In this document: positions 47,896 through 58,200 of the stretch, one piece after another
How positions within the stretch are numbered: position 1 is the stretch's first letter
Layout: each line of letters begins with the position of its first letter
Origin: Liquidambar formosana
Taxonomy: Eukaryota > Streptophyta > Magnoliopsida > Saxifragales > Altingiaceae
DNA: 64,000 nt
Direction: 5' to 3'
Assembly (NCBI GenBank): GCA_039720395.1
Contig: CM077820.1
Coordinates: 10,267,338 to 10,331,337 of the forward strand
The notes under the pieces: model-generated
Told to the model about the DNA's origin: nothing
What the model saw: the letters and a program-made list of their open reading frames with translations, nothing else
Database searches by the model: none
Position numbers and translations under genes: made by a program

Positions 47896-47975
47896 CTGAT
47901 GGTCTGATTCCTCAGCGTGAGAGTGAGTTCAAGAGAGGCAGCACAGAGCCAAAAACAAAACCCTAACCCGAGTAG
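47896..47975 (-). promoter_or_regulatory. EBP2 first (non-coding) exon and telo-box
   Basis: AAAACCCTAACCC at about 47959-47971 contains the telo-box AAACCCTAA. Telo-boxes near the start site are common in plant ribosomal-protein and ribosome-biogenesis genes (established knowledge). A second cluster, AAACCCTAAAACCCTAAA, lies at 47530-47548. The exon end at 47896 is inferred from the donor. Confidence 0.55.
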
Positions 47976-49221
47976 CGAATGGGGATTTTAAACATTTTGG
48001 ATTTAAGATAGAAACCCTCCACATACCAGAGAAAGCTAGAAACCCTCCCGGTTCCATTAGACTGTGAACCGTTCACGCAAACTGTTGGTTCAAACGGTTT
48101 TTTTTTTTTTTTTTAATAACACGGTTTTCCATCTAAAACAGTTAGACTGATTGAACTGGCCAATCCAATCTAGGTTTTGAAACACAAATACTGCACTAAT
48201 CATGAGAAAAGAATGCATTTCATAATTAACTATGATATGAGTAATGTGATATTACGAGCCAATGGAGTGGAATATAGTGAAAATGTCATACTATTTTTTA
48301 ACTCGACATTCCCACTTTGCTCCACTCTAATTAATTTGTAATATTACATTGCTATATCATAATTACACTGAAGACTTTTTTTTTTGTTAATGACATACAC
48401 TAAAGACTTATTCACTAATCACAACACACTTGTTCTACTGAAAACTGTCGTATACTAAATTAAACTCAACAATGATTATATAATTTAACTCATTTGTCTA
48501 AAGATATTTGTTCAAACCCCGTTGTTCAATTGACCCCGTAATTGAGCTAATTGAAATTAAAAGAAAACTATATCTATTTGAATGATTACATCCTATTGGA
48601 ATAATGGCACTTTTAAAGTTTTTGTTTTGAGTAATGACAGAGTAGATATAAATAAATATAGACAATGGGGTTCTGGCCGGTTATCCATAATTTTTAAATA
48701 AAAAAAAAGAAAAAAAAAGGATGCAATATTAGGCTCTTTAGTATTTTCTAAATTAATTATATAATGCAACATGGTTTGGTGAGGCATGGAAATCGAAGTT
48801 TGATGTTATTTTTCATTTTAAAAATATTTGATCAAAATTCTTCATCAATTTTGGCTCATGTGTAAGTATGTTTCACACATACTTTTGATCAAATTTATAC
48901 CCAAGGAGCTTAATGGACTTCACATGACAAATACATGACCTTGCTCAAGGTGACACAAATAAAGAAATATGTCTAAAATAGTTCCAAAAAACTTGAAGAG
49001 CTCATACTATTAATCCCCTTAACATGGTGTAAGGTCGTCACTCATTTTGTATGACTAATGTCCAAAATAAATCCAATTAGTGACTGACTTCAAAAGAGAA
49101 TGAGCAGTCGAACCTGATTAAGGATACTATGTGCTAAGCAAATAAACAAATTTATTCTATGAATGTCCAATTGAATTATACAAAAAATATCATAAGCATA
49201 GATGACATGCATATATATAAG

Positions 49222-49440
49222 GAATTTCTAGGTGAAATTTGTCTTTGAGATGGAATTTGTAAAAATTTTATAAGGAAACTTGAAATTTGTCTTTGAGATG
49301 GAATTTGTAAAAATTTTATAAGGAAACTTGAAATTTGTCTTTGAGATGGAATTTGTAAAAATTTTATAAGGAGTTTCCTTATAAAATTTTTACAAATTCC
49401 ATCTCAAAGACAAATTCCACCTAAAAATTCCTTATCCAAA
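49222..49440. mobile_element. Fold-back MITE with a 48-bp internal tandem triplication
   Basis: Three head-to-tail 48-bp units start at 49234, 49282 and 49330 (GAAATTTGTCTTTGAGATGG and following). They are followed by one inverted copy (about 49375-49425), so the last unit and its complement form a perfect hairpin. The right end reads AATTCCTTATCCAAAC. The matching copy in the duplicated block (53229-53435) retains the left end GTTTGGATAAGGAATTTTTA, lost here. Confidence 0.8.
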
Positions 49441-49881
49441 CAAAACATAAAAGCATCTATATGATCCCCCATCCACAGCAAGTCACCTGCTCTAACCACC
49501 TCCATCTCCCCCCCCCACCCCCCGAAAAAAAAAAATTAAAAAAAAAAAAATACCTACCACTTCCCATTCAATGGTTTTCATCAACCTTGTCATGAAATTT
49601 TACTATGTCCTCATCACAATGTTTGTATGCACGCAATCAGAATTCTTTTGTAGAATTTATTGGGTTAAATTCATTTAACATATTTTCCAATTAAAAAAAA
49701 AAACCATTGAGTGATCGTGAATTTTTTTTGATAATCACAAGGAGTCTAATGGCTCCGGCTTGACCAATATGTATTTGTCTATGAATTTGAATTCTAAATC
49801 CCTCTAATAAATATAGGAGTGCTGTTATTTCTGAATATAGGTGGCATTTTACTAAAAATTTTGCTGAGAGTTTCTTGTAGG

Positions 49882-50043
49882 GGTAATGTTATTTTACCCT
49901 ACACTTTTGCTTTACACTTTGCCCTATTAGTATATTTGGGAGGGTAAGGTTATGGATCTACTGATATGATTAAATCTTTATCTTCTCAAATACACTAATA
50001 GAGCAAAGTGTAGAGCAAAAATGTGGGGCAAGGCAACATTTTC
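49882..50043. mobile_element. Small fold-back MITE, about 160 bp
   Basis: The left arm contains CCTACACTTTTGCTTTACAC and GCCCTATTAGTATATTTGGG; the right arm, on the other strand, contains CCACATTTTTGCTCTACACT and GCTCTATTAGTGTATTTGAG. The arms cover nearly the whole element. Confidence 0.75.
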
Positions 50044-50164
50044 CTTTTTGTAGCTCACTGGAAGCCTGGACGGCAATCTGAAGAGTAAACCTGTACTACT
50101 TTTCACTTCTTTGGAATGGGCTTCTAGATGAATGGACTTTCCTTAGAAAGTCCTTTAACCACAT

Positions 50165-50890
50165 GGGAGCGGCTATTGCAACCCTCTAAACCTATCAGTT
50201 GCCCTCCTAATTTCCCCACCCCCAAATTTACATACCCACCCCTCTCAAATACTAAAATACTCCTCCTTCCTAATAACCCCTAACCCTTCTCACCCACCCC
50301 ACTTCCCCATACAAGGATCTGGAAGAACTATCGGCGAGGAAGGGCGACGGCGATGGCGATCACCTACCTTCTCTTCTTCTTCTTCTTCTTCTCTTCTTTC
50401 TTTCTTTCTTTCTTCTTTCTTTCTTTCTTTCTTTCTTTTTTCTTTTTCTTTCTTTTTTTTTTTTTTTTTCCTCCCCTCTGTTGGTCAGATCTGTGTGTTT
50501 TCCGACAAGGGAGGTTTTTTTTTCAAAACCTACATTTTTTCCGGCGACGGGAGGAAAGAGTAAAAGAGGGCTGTCGACGGGAGTGAAGAATAGAAGAAAA
50601 GGAAAGAAAAGGAAAGAAAAAAAAAAATGAAGAAGAAGAGAAGAAGAGGGAAGAGGAGGAAGGAAGAAGAGGGTTGCCAATGGGAGGGCGTATCGTCGTT
50701 GCTGTTGCCTCGCCGTCGCCGGTGGGATGGGGTGTCGGAGAAAGTTGTCAGACTTGTGGGAGAGGAGTGCGGGAGAGGGGATGGGTGAGGGGTACTTAAG
50801 CCCTTTTTGGTAATTTTGTATAATAATTTTTCTAATAAAAAAATATGAGGGAGCAACTTATAAGTTTGGGAGATTGCAATAGCCGTTTCC
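50165..50890. mobile_element. Mutator-like non-autonomous element, 726 bp, with perfect 9-bp target duplication
   Basis: TAACCACAT flanks both ends (50156-50164 and 50891-50899). The left end GGGAGCGGCTATTGCAACCC and the complement of the right end, GGAAACGGCTATTGCAATCT, start terminal inverted repeats of about 45 bp. The same site without the insert exists in the duplicated copies near 51410 and 54088. Nine-bp duplications are typical of Mutator elements. The interior is GC-richer on the left (GGCGACGGCGATGGCGATCA), then poly-pyrimidine and purine-rich, and could include a captured gene piece; no transposase is seen. Confidence 0.85.
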
Positions 50891-51835
50891 TAACCACATT
50901 TCAACTGGGCTTTTGAGGTCTAGAGGTTACTCCTCTTCTAGTTCGGTCCGTTTCCTAACCACATTCCCACTTTGCTCCACTATAATTAATTTGTAATATT
51001 ACATTGCTATATCATAATTACACTGAAGACCTTTTTTTTTCGTCAATGACATACACTAAAGACTTATTCACTAATCAATATGTATTTGTTTGTGAATTCG
51101 AGTTCCAAATGCTTCTAATAAATACAGGAGTGCTATTATTTTTGAATAGGTTGTCCTATCAAGTTAAAAGTTTACCCCATCTCTCTTAACCCTTTTTTAT
51201 TATTTTTTTAATCTTATTTTTGGGGTACAAAAAAGGAGAAAAAATAAATGAGAAATGAACATTAGAATAAGCTTTAAGTGGCCCTATGAGGAAGTGAGGT
51301 AAGGCGGCATTCGAAGCCTCCACGGCAATCTGAAAAGTAAACCCGTCCTACTTTTCACTTCTCTGGAATGGGCTTCTAGATGAATGGACTCCCTTAGAAA
51401 GTCCTTTTAACCACATTTCAACTGGGCTTTTGAGATCTAGAAGTCATTGCTCTTCTAGTCCGGTCCGTGGATCAAGTTTTGATTCGTATTCTGTCTAAAT
51501 TCAATTTGACAACTTTGATATGATAGAAAAAAATCGTAATCCATTAAATAGTTATCAAGCATAGATATTATCTAAATCGGCCGACACACCGCGTCACAAG
51601 TGGGATTCAAGAACTCAAAATTATACACAAATATACATATATATTGGATCCACCCCTTGAGCCACTAGGCCACTTGATGTGATCCTTGGATAAGAAATTC
51701 AAAACTAAAATGATATGGATATATATATGAATTTTTATATTATTATTTAATCAAATGGCAAATGATCACCTATTGTACCAACGGGACAGATTTCTTCTTT
51801 TTATTTTAATATTTAATCAAATGGCAAATAAACAT

Positions 51836-51926
51836 TTTTTTGATAATTTTGTATAATAATTTTTATAATAAAAAAATATGGAAGAGCAACTTATAAGTTT
51901 GGGGGGTTGCAATAGCCCGTTTTCCT
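51836..51926. mobile_element. Right-end remnant of a second Mutator-like copy
   Basis: About 90 bp (TAATTTTGTATAATAATTTT to GGGTTGCAATAGCCCGTTTT) match the right end of the element at 50165-50890, again followed by TAACCACATTTCAA. The left part is missing. Confidence 0.75.
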
Positions 51927-51963
51927 AACCACATTTCAATTGGGCTTTTGAGGTCTAAAGTTA

Positions 51964-52363
51964 TGGAGGCCTCTATTGGCATCTAAAAACTTACTTTTCA
52001 TCCCCTACTTATTTTATGTTTTAAGATTTTATGAAAAATATATAAGATTTTCATAAAAACTGATCGTGTTGTCTATTAGAAAACATCATTTTGAATAACT
52101 TTTTAGAAGAAAGTTTTTTCAAAATCTATCGTTTAAGTGGACTTTTTAGTCATTTATGGAGCGAATACTATAAATGACAAAAAAGTTTACTTAAACGATA
52201 GATTTTAGAAAAACTTTTTTCTAAAAAGTTGTTCAAAATGATGTTTTCTAATAGAATATGTTATTAGTTTTTATGAAAACCTTCTATATTTTTCATAAAA
52301 CCTTAAAATGTAAAATAAATAGGAGATGAAGAGCAAGTCTTTGAGTGCCAATAGAGGCCTCCA
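51964..52363. mobile_element. 400-bp fold-back element with 7-bp target duplication
   Basis: The two halves are almost complete inverted repeats. The left arm starts TGGAGGCCTCTATTGGCATC and the right arm, read on the other strand, TGGAGGCCTCTATTGGCACT, continuing for nearly 190 bp each. AAAGTTA flanks it (51957-51963 and 52364-52370). Uninterrupted relatives of the site exist in the duplicated blocks (around 50920-50930). Superfamily uncertain (hAT or Mutator). Confidence 0.85.
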
Positions 52364-53228
52364 AAAGTTACTCCTCTTCTAGTCCGGTCCGTGGATCAAG
52401 TTTTGATCCGTATTCTGTCCAAATTCAATTCGACAACTTTGACATGATAAAAAAATTGTAATCCATTAAATAGTTATCAAACATAGATATTATCTAAATC
52501 GGCTGACACACCGCGTCACAAGTGGGATACAAGAACTCAAAATTATACACAAATATATATATATTGGTCCACTCACTTGATGTGATCCTTGGATAAGATA
52601 TTCAAAACTAAAATTATACGGATATATATGAATTTTTATATTATTATTTAATCAAATGGCAAATGATCACCTATTGTACCAACGGGATAGATTATAAAAA
52701 AGAAAAAAGAAAAAAGAAAAAGAAGGATGCAATATTAGACTCTTTAACATTTTCTAAATCAATTATATAATGCAACATGGTTTGGCGAGGCATGGAAATC
52801 GAAATTTGATGTTATTTTTCTTTAAAAAAAATATTTGATCAAAATTCTTCATTAATTTTGACTTGTGTTTTAATATGTTTCAAACATATTTTTTATCGAA
52901 TTTATACCCAAGGAGCTGAATGGGCTTCATATGACAAATACATGACCCTGCTCAAGGTGACACAAATAAAGAAATATGTCTAAAATAGTTCCAAAAAACT
53001 TGAAGAGCTCATACTATTAATTCCCTTAACACGGTGTAAGGTTATCACTCATTTTGTATGACTAATGCTCAAAATAAATCCAATTAGTGATCGACTTCAA
53101 AAGAGAATGAGAAGTCGAACCTGATTAAGGATACTATGTGCTAAGCAAATAAACAAATTTATTCTATGAATGTCCAATTAAATTATACAAAAATTATCAT
53201 GAGCATAGATGACATGCATATATAATAT

Positions 53229-53435
53229 TATGTTTGGATAAGGAATTTTTAAGGGAATTTGTCTTGGAAATAGAATTTGTAAATTTTTTTTTTATAAAGA
53301 AATGTCTTTGAGATGAAATTTGTAAAAATTTTATAAGGAATGTAAAAATTTTATAAGGAAAAACTCCTTATAAAATTTTTACAAATTTCATCTCAAAGAC
53401 AAATTTCACATAAAAATTCCTTATCCAAACATAAA
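53229..53435. mobile_element. Fold-back MITE, sister of the element at 49222
   Basis: It starts GTTTGGATAAGGAATTTTTA and ends AAAAATTCCTTATCCAAAC, giving perfect outer inverted repeats of about 18 bp. The inside again pairs TTTGTAAAAATTTTATAAGG with its complement. The internal triplication of the sister is absent. Confidence 0.8.
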
Positions 53436-54475
53436 GTATAAACATCTATGATCCCCATCCACAGCAAGTCACCTGCTTTAACCACCTCCACCTCCACCCC
53501 CCCCCCCCCCCACCCGCCCAAAAAAAAAGCAGAAAAAAAACTACCACTTCCCATTCAATGGTTTTCATCAACCTTATTATGAAATTTGACTATGTCCTCA
53601 TGACAATATGCACGCAGTCAAACTTCTTTTGTAGAATTTATTGGGTTAAATTCATTTAACATATTTTCCAATTAAAAAAAAAAAATCAAGTGATAGTGAA
53701 TTTTTTTATTTTTTATTTTTTGAGAGTCATAGGGAGTCTAATAGGTCCGACTTGACCAATATGTATTTGTTTATGAATTCGAGTTCCAAATCCTTCTAAT
53801 AAATACAGGAGTGCTATTATTTTTGAATAGGTTGTCCTATCAAGTTAAAAGTTTACCCCATCTCTCTTAACCCTTTTTTATTATTTTTTTTAATCTTATT
53901 TTTCGGGTACAAAAAAGGAGAAAAAATAAATGAGAAATGAACATTAGAATAAGCTCTAAGTGGCCCATGAGGAAGTGAGGTAAGGCGGCATTCGAAGCCT
54001 CCACGGCAATCTGAAAAGTAAACCCGTCCTACTTTTCACTTCTCTGGAATGGGCTTCTAGATGAATGGACTCCCTTAGAAAGTCCTTTAACCACATTTCA
54101 ACTGGGCTTTTGAGATCTAGAAGTCATTGCTCTTCTAGTCCGGTCCATGGATCAAGTTTTGATCCGTATTCTATCTAAATTCAATTTGACAACTTTGATA
54201 TGATAGAAAAAAATCATAATCCATTAAATAGTTATCAAGCATAGATATTATCTAAATCGGCCCCGACACACCGCGTCACAAGTGGGATTCAAGAACTCAA
54301 AATTATACACAAATATGCATATATATTGGTCCACCCTTTGAGCCACTAGGCCACTTGATGTGATCCTTGGATAAGAAATTCAAAACTAAAGTGATACGGA
54401 TATATATATGAATTTTTATATTATTATTTAATCAAATGGCAAATGATCACCTATTTGTATCAATGGGACAGATTT

Positions 54476-54698
54476 TTTTATATATTTGATGACGAGGGAA
54501 TCCCGACAAGACTAAGCCGTGCAGACCTAATCCTGTCAGAATCCTGTAAGGTAAAACGTTGGGTGTACGAACCTCCCAACTGAGCTGTACACTAAATGAG
54601 ACGTGAACATTTCCAATGAGAATCAAATCTAGGACGTCCGAATTGACGGTTCATCTAAGCCAATCCCAACCAATTGGGCTACCTAAGTTGGGTTAACT
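54476..54698 (-). mobile_element. tRNA-derived SINE, 223 bp, minus strand
   Basis: GGACAGATTT flanks both ends (54466-54475 and 54699-54708). On the minus strand the head reads GGTAGCCCAATTGGTTGGGA, a good A-box, then CTAGATTTGATTCTCATTGG, a B-box-like segment, and the element ends in an A-rich tail. The paralogous site near 51784 (CGGGACAGATTTCTTC) lacks the insert. Confidence 0.75.
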
Positions 54699-54708
54699 GG
54701 ACAGATTT

Positions 54709-55223
54709 CGGATGTGATCAAATTCATTCATCAAATTATCAAATGACATTGGATCCGAATTTTTCCTGAACGGATCGAATATAATGAGTGTAAAATTCGA
54801 CCCGATCTACTGAAAGCACTTTTACAGTAGCGGCGCCAAAGGCTTTCCAAGTTCCAACTACCGGAGAAACCAGGGGCGGCCAAAATCACTCCTTTCACCG
54901 TCAAAAACCATCAAATAATTCCATTTATTTCTTTATTTTCCTAAATTTTTTTTTGGTATAATAACAGCATATTCTCTCACCGGCAACAGCGCGTGTCCCG
55001 TGATGCACAAGGAACCATCCGAACCGTCCACATCGTCTCTCACTTTTTCAATCAACGGTTGAAATCAATTACCCGTGGGTAGGTGGCAGAACCTTTTTCC
55101 CCTCCTATAAATACCGCTGTAACCATTTTCTTTCCCACTTTTGCAGAGAAAAATTTCGAGAAAACTTTGAAACCTCAGTGCGATCAAAACTTTGAAACCT
55201 CAGTGCGATCAAAACTTACAACG
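54709..55223 (+). promoter_or_regulatory. Enolase promoter and leader
   Basis: A TATA box, TATAAATA, lies at 55106-55113, so transcription should begin near 55140. The leader (about 85 nt) consists largely of two identical 25-bp copies starting AAAACTTTGAAACCTCAGTG (55161-55185 and 55186-55210), followed by a partial third copy just before the ATG at 55224. Confidence 0.75.
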
Positions 55224-58200
55224 ATGGCGGTAATCAAGTGCGTCAAAGCCCGTCAGATCTTCGACAGCCGTGGAAATCCAACCGTCGAAGTAAGTTTGGT
55301 GTTATCTCAGCCGTCTGATCCATCAGTGTCTTTTTAAAAAATGAAAAAAATAAATCGAAAACGGTTAGACAAGGTTTAGTTGCTTTAATCACCTGTTTGG
55401 TTACCGAGAAAATGTAGGAAACTGAAAGCCCCATTCAGCTGAGCCTAGTATAACTATTTGGCTCAGTTGAGGTGAGGTTTTCATTTTTTTTGTTCTTTTG
55501 TGTGTGTGGGGTTGCGGAAAAGGAGATTTAAAATTTTCTCGGCTACCAAACGGTGCTGTGGAAATTTTTTAGTTGGAATGGTTTCTGACTGTGGAGAGAA
55601 TTTCAGGCTGATGTTACACTCGAAGATGGAACCGTTGCTAGAGCTGCTGTTCCAAGTGGTGCTTCAACAGGTAGAAACTGATTTTATGATATATGCTGCG
55701 TTCTGATCACGCATGGATGGGGAGATTTGTGAAGGATTAGTGTTTACTCATATTTTGGTTTTCATGATCATTTGTGGAAATATAAGGTATCTACGAAGCT
55801 TTGGAGTTGAGAGATGGAGGATCTGACTACCTCGGTAAAGGTGTCCTTAAGGTATGTAGTCATATTTTATTTTTTGTATTTTGTTTTTGTGTTTTTAAAT
55901 CTGAAAGTAGTGATTTTCAAACTTTGTAATGTTCATGAATTCAGATCCTACGATTGTTTTTGTGTGTGCTGTGATCATGCTTGGTCGTACTTGACTTGGC
56001 ACCATAGTACACCACGTCATTTGAGACACCATCTAATGAATAAAAAGTGCCACCATACTCACTCATTTTGAGTGTGTTTTGTATGCCGACACTTTTTTGT
56101 CCGTTAGATGGTGTCTCACGTGACATGACATGCTGTGGTGAAAAATTAAGTATGATCACAGCAAGCAAAAACAAAGCAGAGGATATGGACTTGATGTTTA
56201 CAATGATCTGCTTGTTATGATTCTGAAATGCCCAAAGTTGATGTTCAAGTGTAAAAAAAAAAATGTCATAGATTGAGCTTCTAGACTATAACAAATTTAA
56301 TACCCCAATAATATTTGAAGCAAATGAATTAGCTTTTGTCAAAATTGATTTTGATGAAAGAAAACTTTGATTGTAGTAGATTTTTTATTTATATATATGC
56401 ATATGCATATATATGTAAGTATGCTTCATAAAAAAAAAGTAGATATTTTGATATGGGTCCCTTATAGGAGATGCTTTATGTTGAATTTTTATGTTTCAGG
56501 CTGTCGAGAATGTGAACAAGATCATTGGGCCAGCTTTAATCGGCATGGTATGTTATCTTGCTTGCAGTTTTTTAATTATGAATCTTTACTTTTATTCATT
56601 TATTTTTTTAAAGTCCATGATTTGAATAATTATTGATGAACATGGAAATTGTGTTATATGCTTTTATAGAACCCAACAGAGCAGACTAAAATTGATAACT
56701 ATATGGTACAACATCTTGATGGAACAGTTAACGAATGGGGTTGGTGCAAACAAAAGGTACTGTGAATTTTTTGCCTCTGGCCCTGATGAGATTTGATGAC
56801 GATGGCCTACTGTTTCGTTTTGTTAATTATTGTGGTTCACGTTGACTTGATGCTGATTACTTTTTTCCCTCTCTTGACTGTCAGCTTGGAGCAAACGCTA
56901 TATTGGCAGTGTCACTTGCTGTCTGTAAAGCCGGGGCTATGGTTCACAAAATACCCCTATACAAGGTATATGTGCTACTAGTGTGGACCATTTCTATTCA
57001 CTTTAAATTATTACGTGTTTCTTATATGGTTTCTGCTGTTCCGTCCATAACTGGCAGCACATTGCCAATCTTGCTGGGAACAAACACTTAGTTTTGCCTG
57101 TACCCGCGTTCAATGTCATCAATGGAGGATCACATGCGGGCAATAAACTAGCAATGCAGGTAATGTTCAGGCCAGAACTTTGTTGTGAATGCTCAATCCC
57201 GTTTTGTTGTTGAAATTCTTATCATTTTCCTCTTAAATAGGAATTTATGATTCTTCCTGTTGGGGCATCTTGCTTCAAGGAAGCCATGAAGATGGGTGTA
57301 GAAGTATATCACCACTTAAAGGTTGGTCTCTGTCTGTCTCTGTCTCTCCCACCCCCCCCCCCCACCCGCCCCCGGGGGTGGCGGGGTGGGGTGCGGCACC
57401 ATGATGTTTGTTAAATAGAAATTATTTCAGGGATTATCATGTTTTAACTTTTTCCTTTTCCTCTTCCAGGCTGTAATTAAGAAAAAATATGGTCAAGATG
57501 CAACCAATGTTGGTGATGAAGGTGGCTTTGCTCCTAATATTCAGGTTGGTAACTGCTTATAATGTTTGGTTTATCTTTTAACCTTGTCATTTAGGAACAT
57601 GGAGTCATCTCCCAGATTATAGTCCAAAAGCCTTGTTCTGTAGTGCTATTATGTGTCCTGTCCACTGGAACAATAAATTCACATGATAAGGTTCCAATTT
57701 TTCATGCAGTAAGGTAGAAGACATGGTTAACTAAATTTGCAATATTAGTCTTTTAATATTTGTTTGAGTTGATCTTGTTATCTCCTTATTCCGTAATAAC
57801 ATTCTACCCACCTCACCAATCCCATGATAGACGCTTTTGTTAAGACGTGAATAAAATCATAAAATAACTTGGTATCCTGTTAAAATTATTTGTGGTGTGA
57901 TTATAGGAAAACAAAGAAGGCCTTGAACTACTGAAGACAGCTATAGCAAAAGCTGGATATACTGGAAAAGTAAGTTCCTCATCTGAGTGTTATATATTTT
58001 AGATTTTTATTTTGTCATTTGTTCAGTTGGTGTTGATAACTTGTTATCTTTTCATCGATTGATGTCATAGCTTTTCTTGCAGGTTGTGATTGGGATGGAT
58101 GTTGCTGCTTCTGAATTTTATAATGAGAAGGATAAGACCTATGACTTGAATTTCAAGGAAGAGGTGATATATGAATTTCATCAACTTCTTAAAAGTTCTT

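Larger units (their letters stand above)
47976..54475. repeat. Mosaic of direct duplications without genes
   Basis: Five blocks recur in direct orientation. Block a: 48310-48420 and 50963-51075. Block b: about 48700-49650 and 52720-53640. Block c: about 49640-49840, 51075-51160 and 53640-53840. Block d: 50060-50164, 51310-51445 and 53985-54125. Block e: 51455-51795, 52377-52690 and 54135-54475. Similarity is high but not complete. No coding exon is recognised. The units are broken by a Mutator-like element, two MITE families and a fold-back element, so the array formed first and was then invaded. Confidence 0.85.

Noticed and set aside
47724..47966. Plus-strand frame rich in Lys, Arg and Glu
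   Set aside because: It is the antisense of a CT-rich leader region of the EBP2-like gene; composition is due to purine-rich DNA.
50353..50680. Frames rich in Phe/Ser or Lys/Arg within the Mutator-like element
   Set aside because: They are translations of poly-pyrimidine and poly-purine tracts, not proteins.
55083..55223. In-frame upstream extension of enolase
   Set aside because: It starts at a GTG upstream of the TATA box, so it would not be transcribed; the family start is [10 protein letters not shown].
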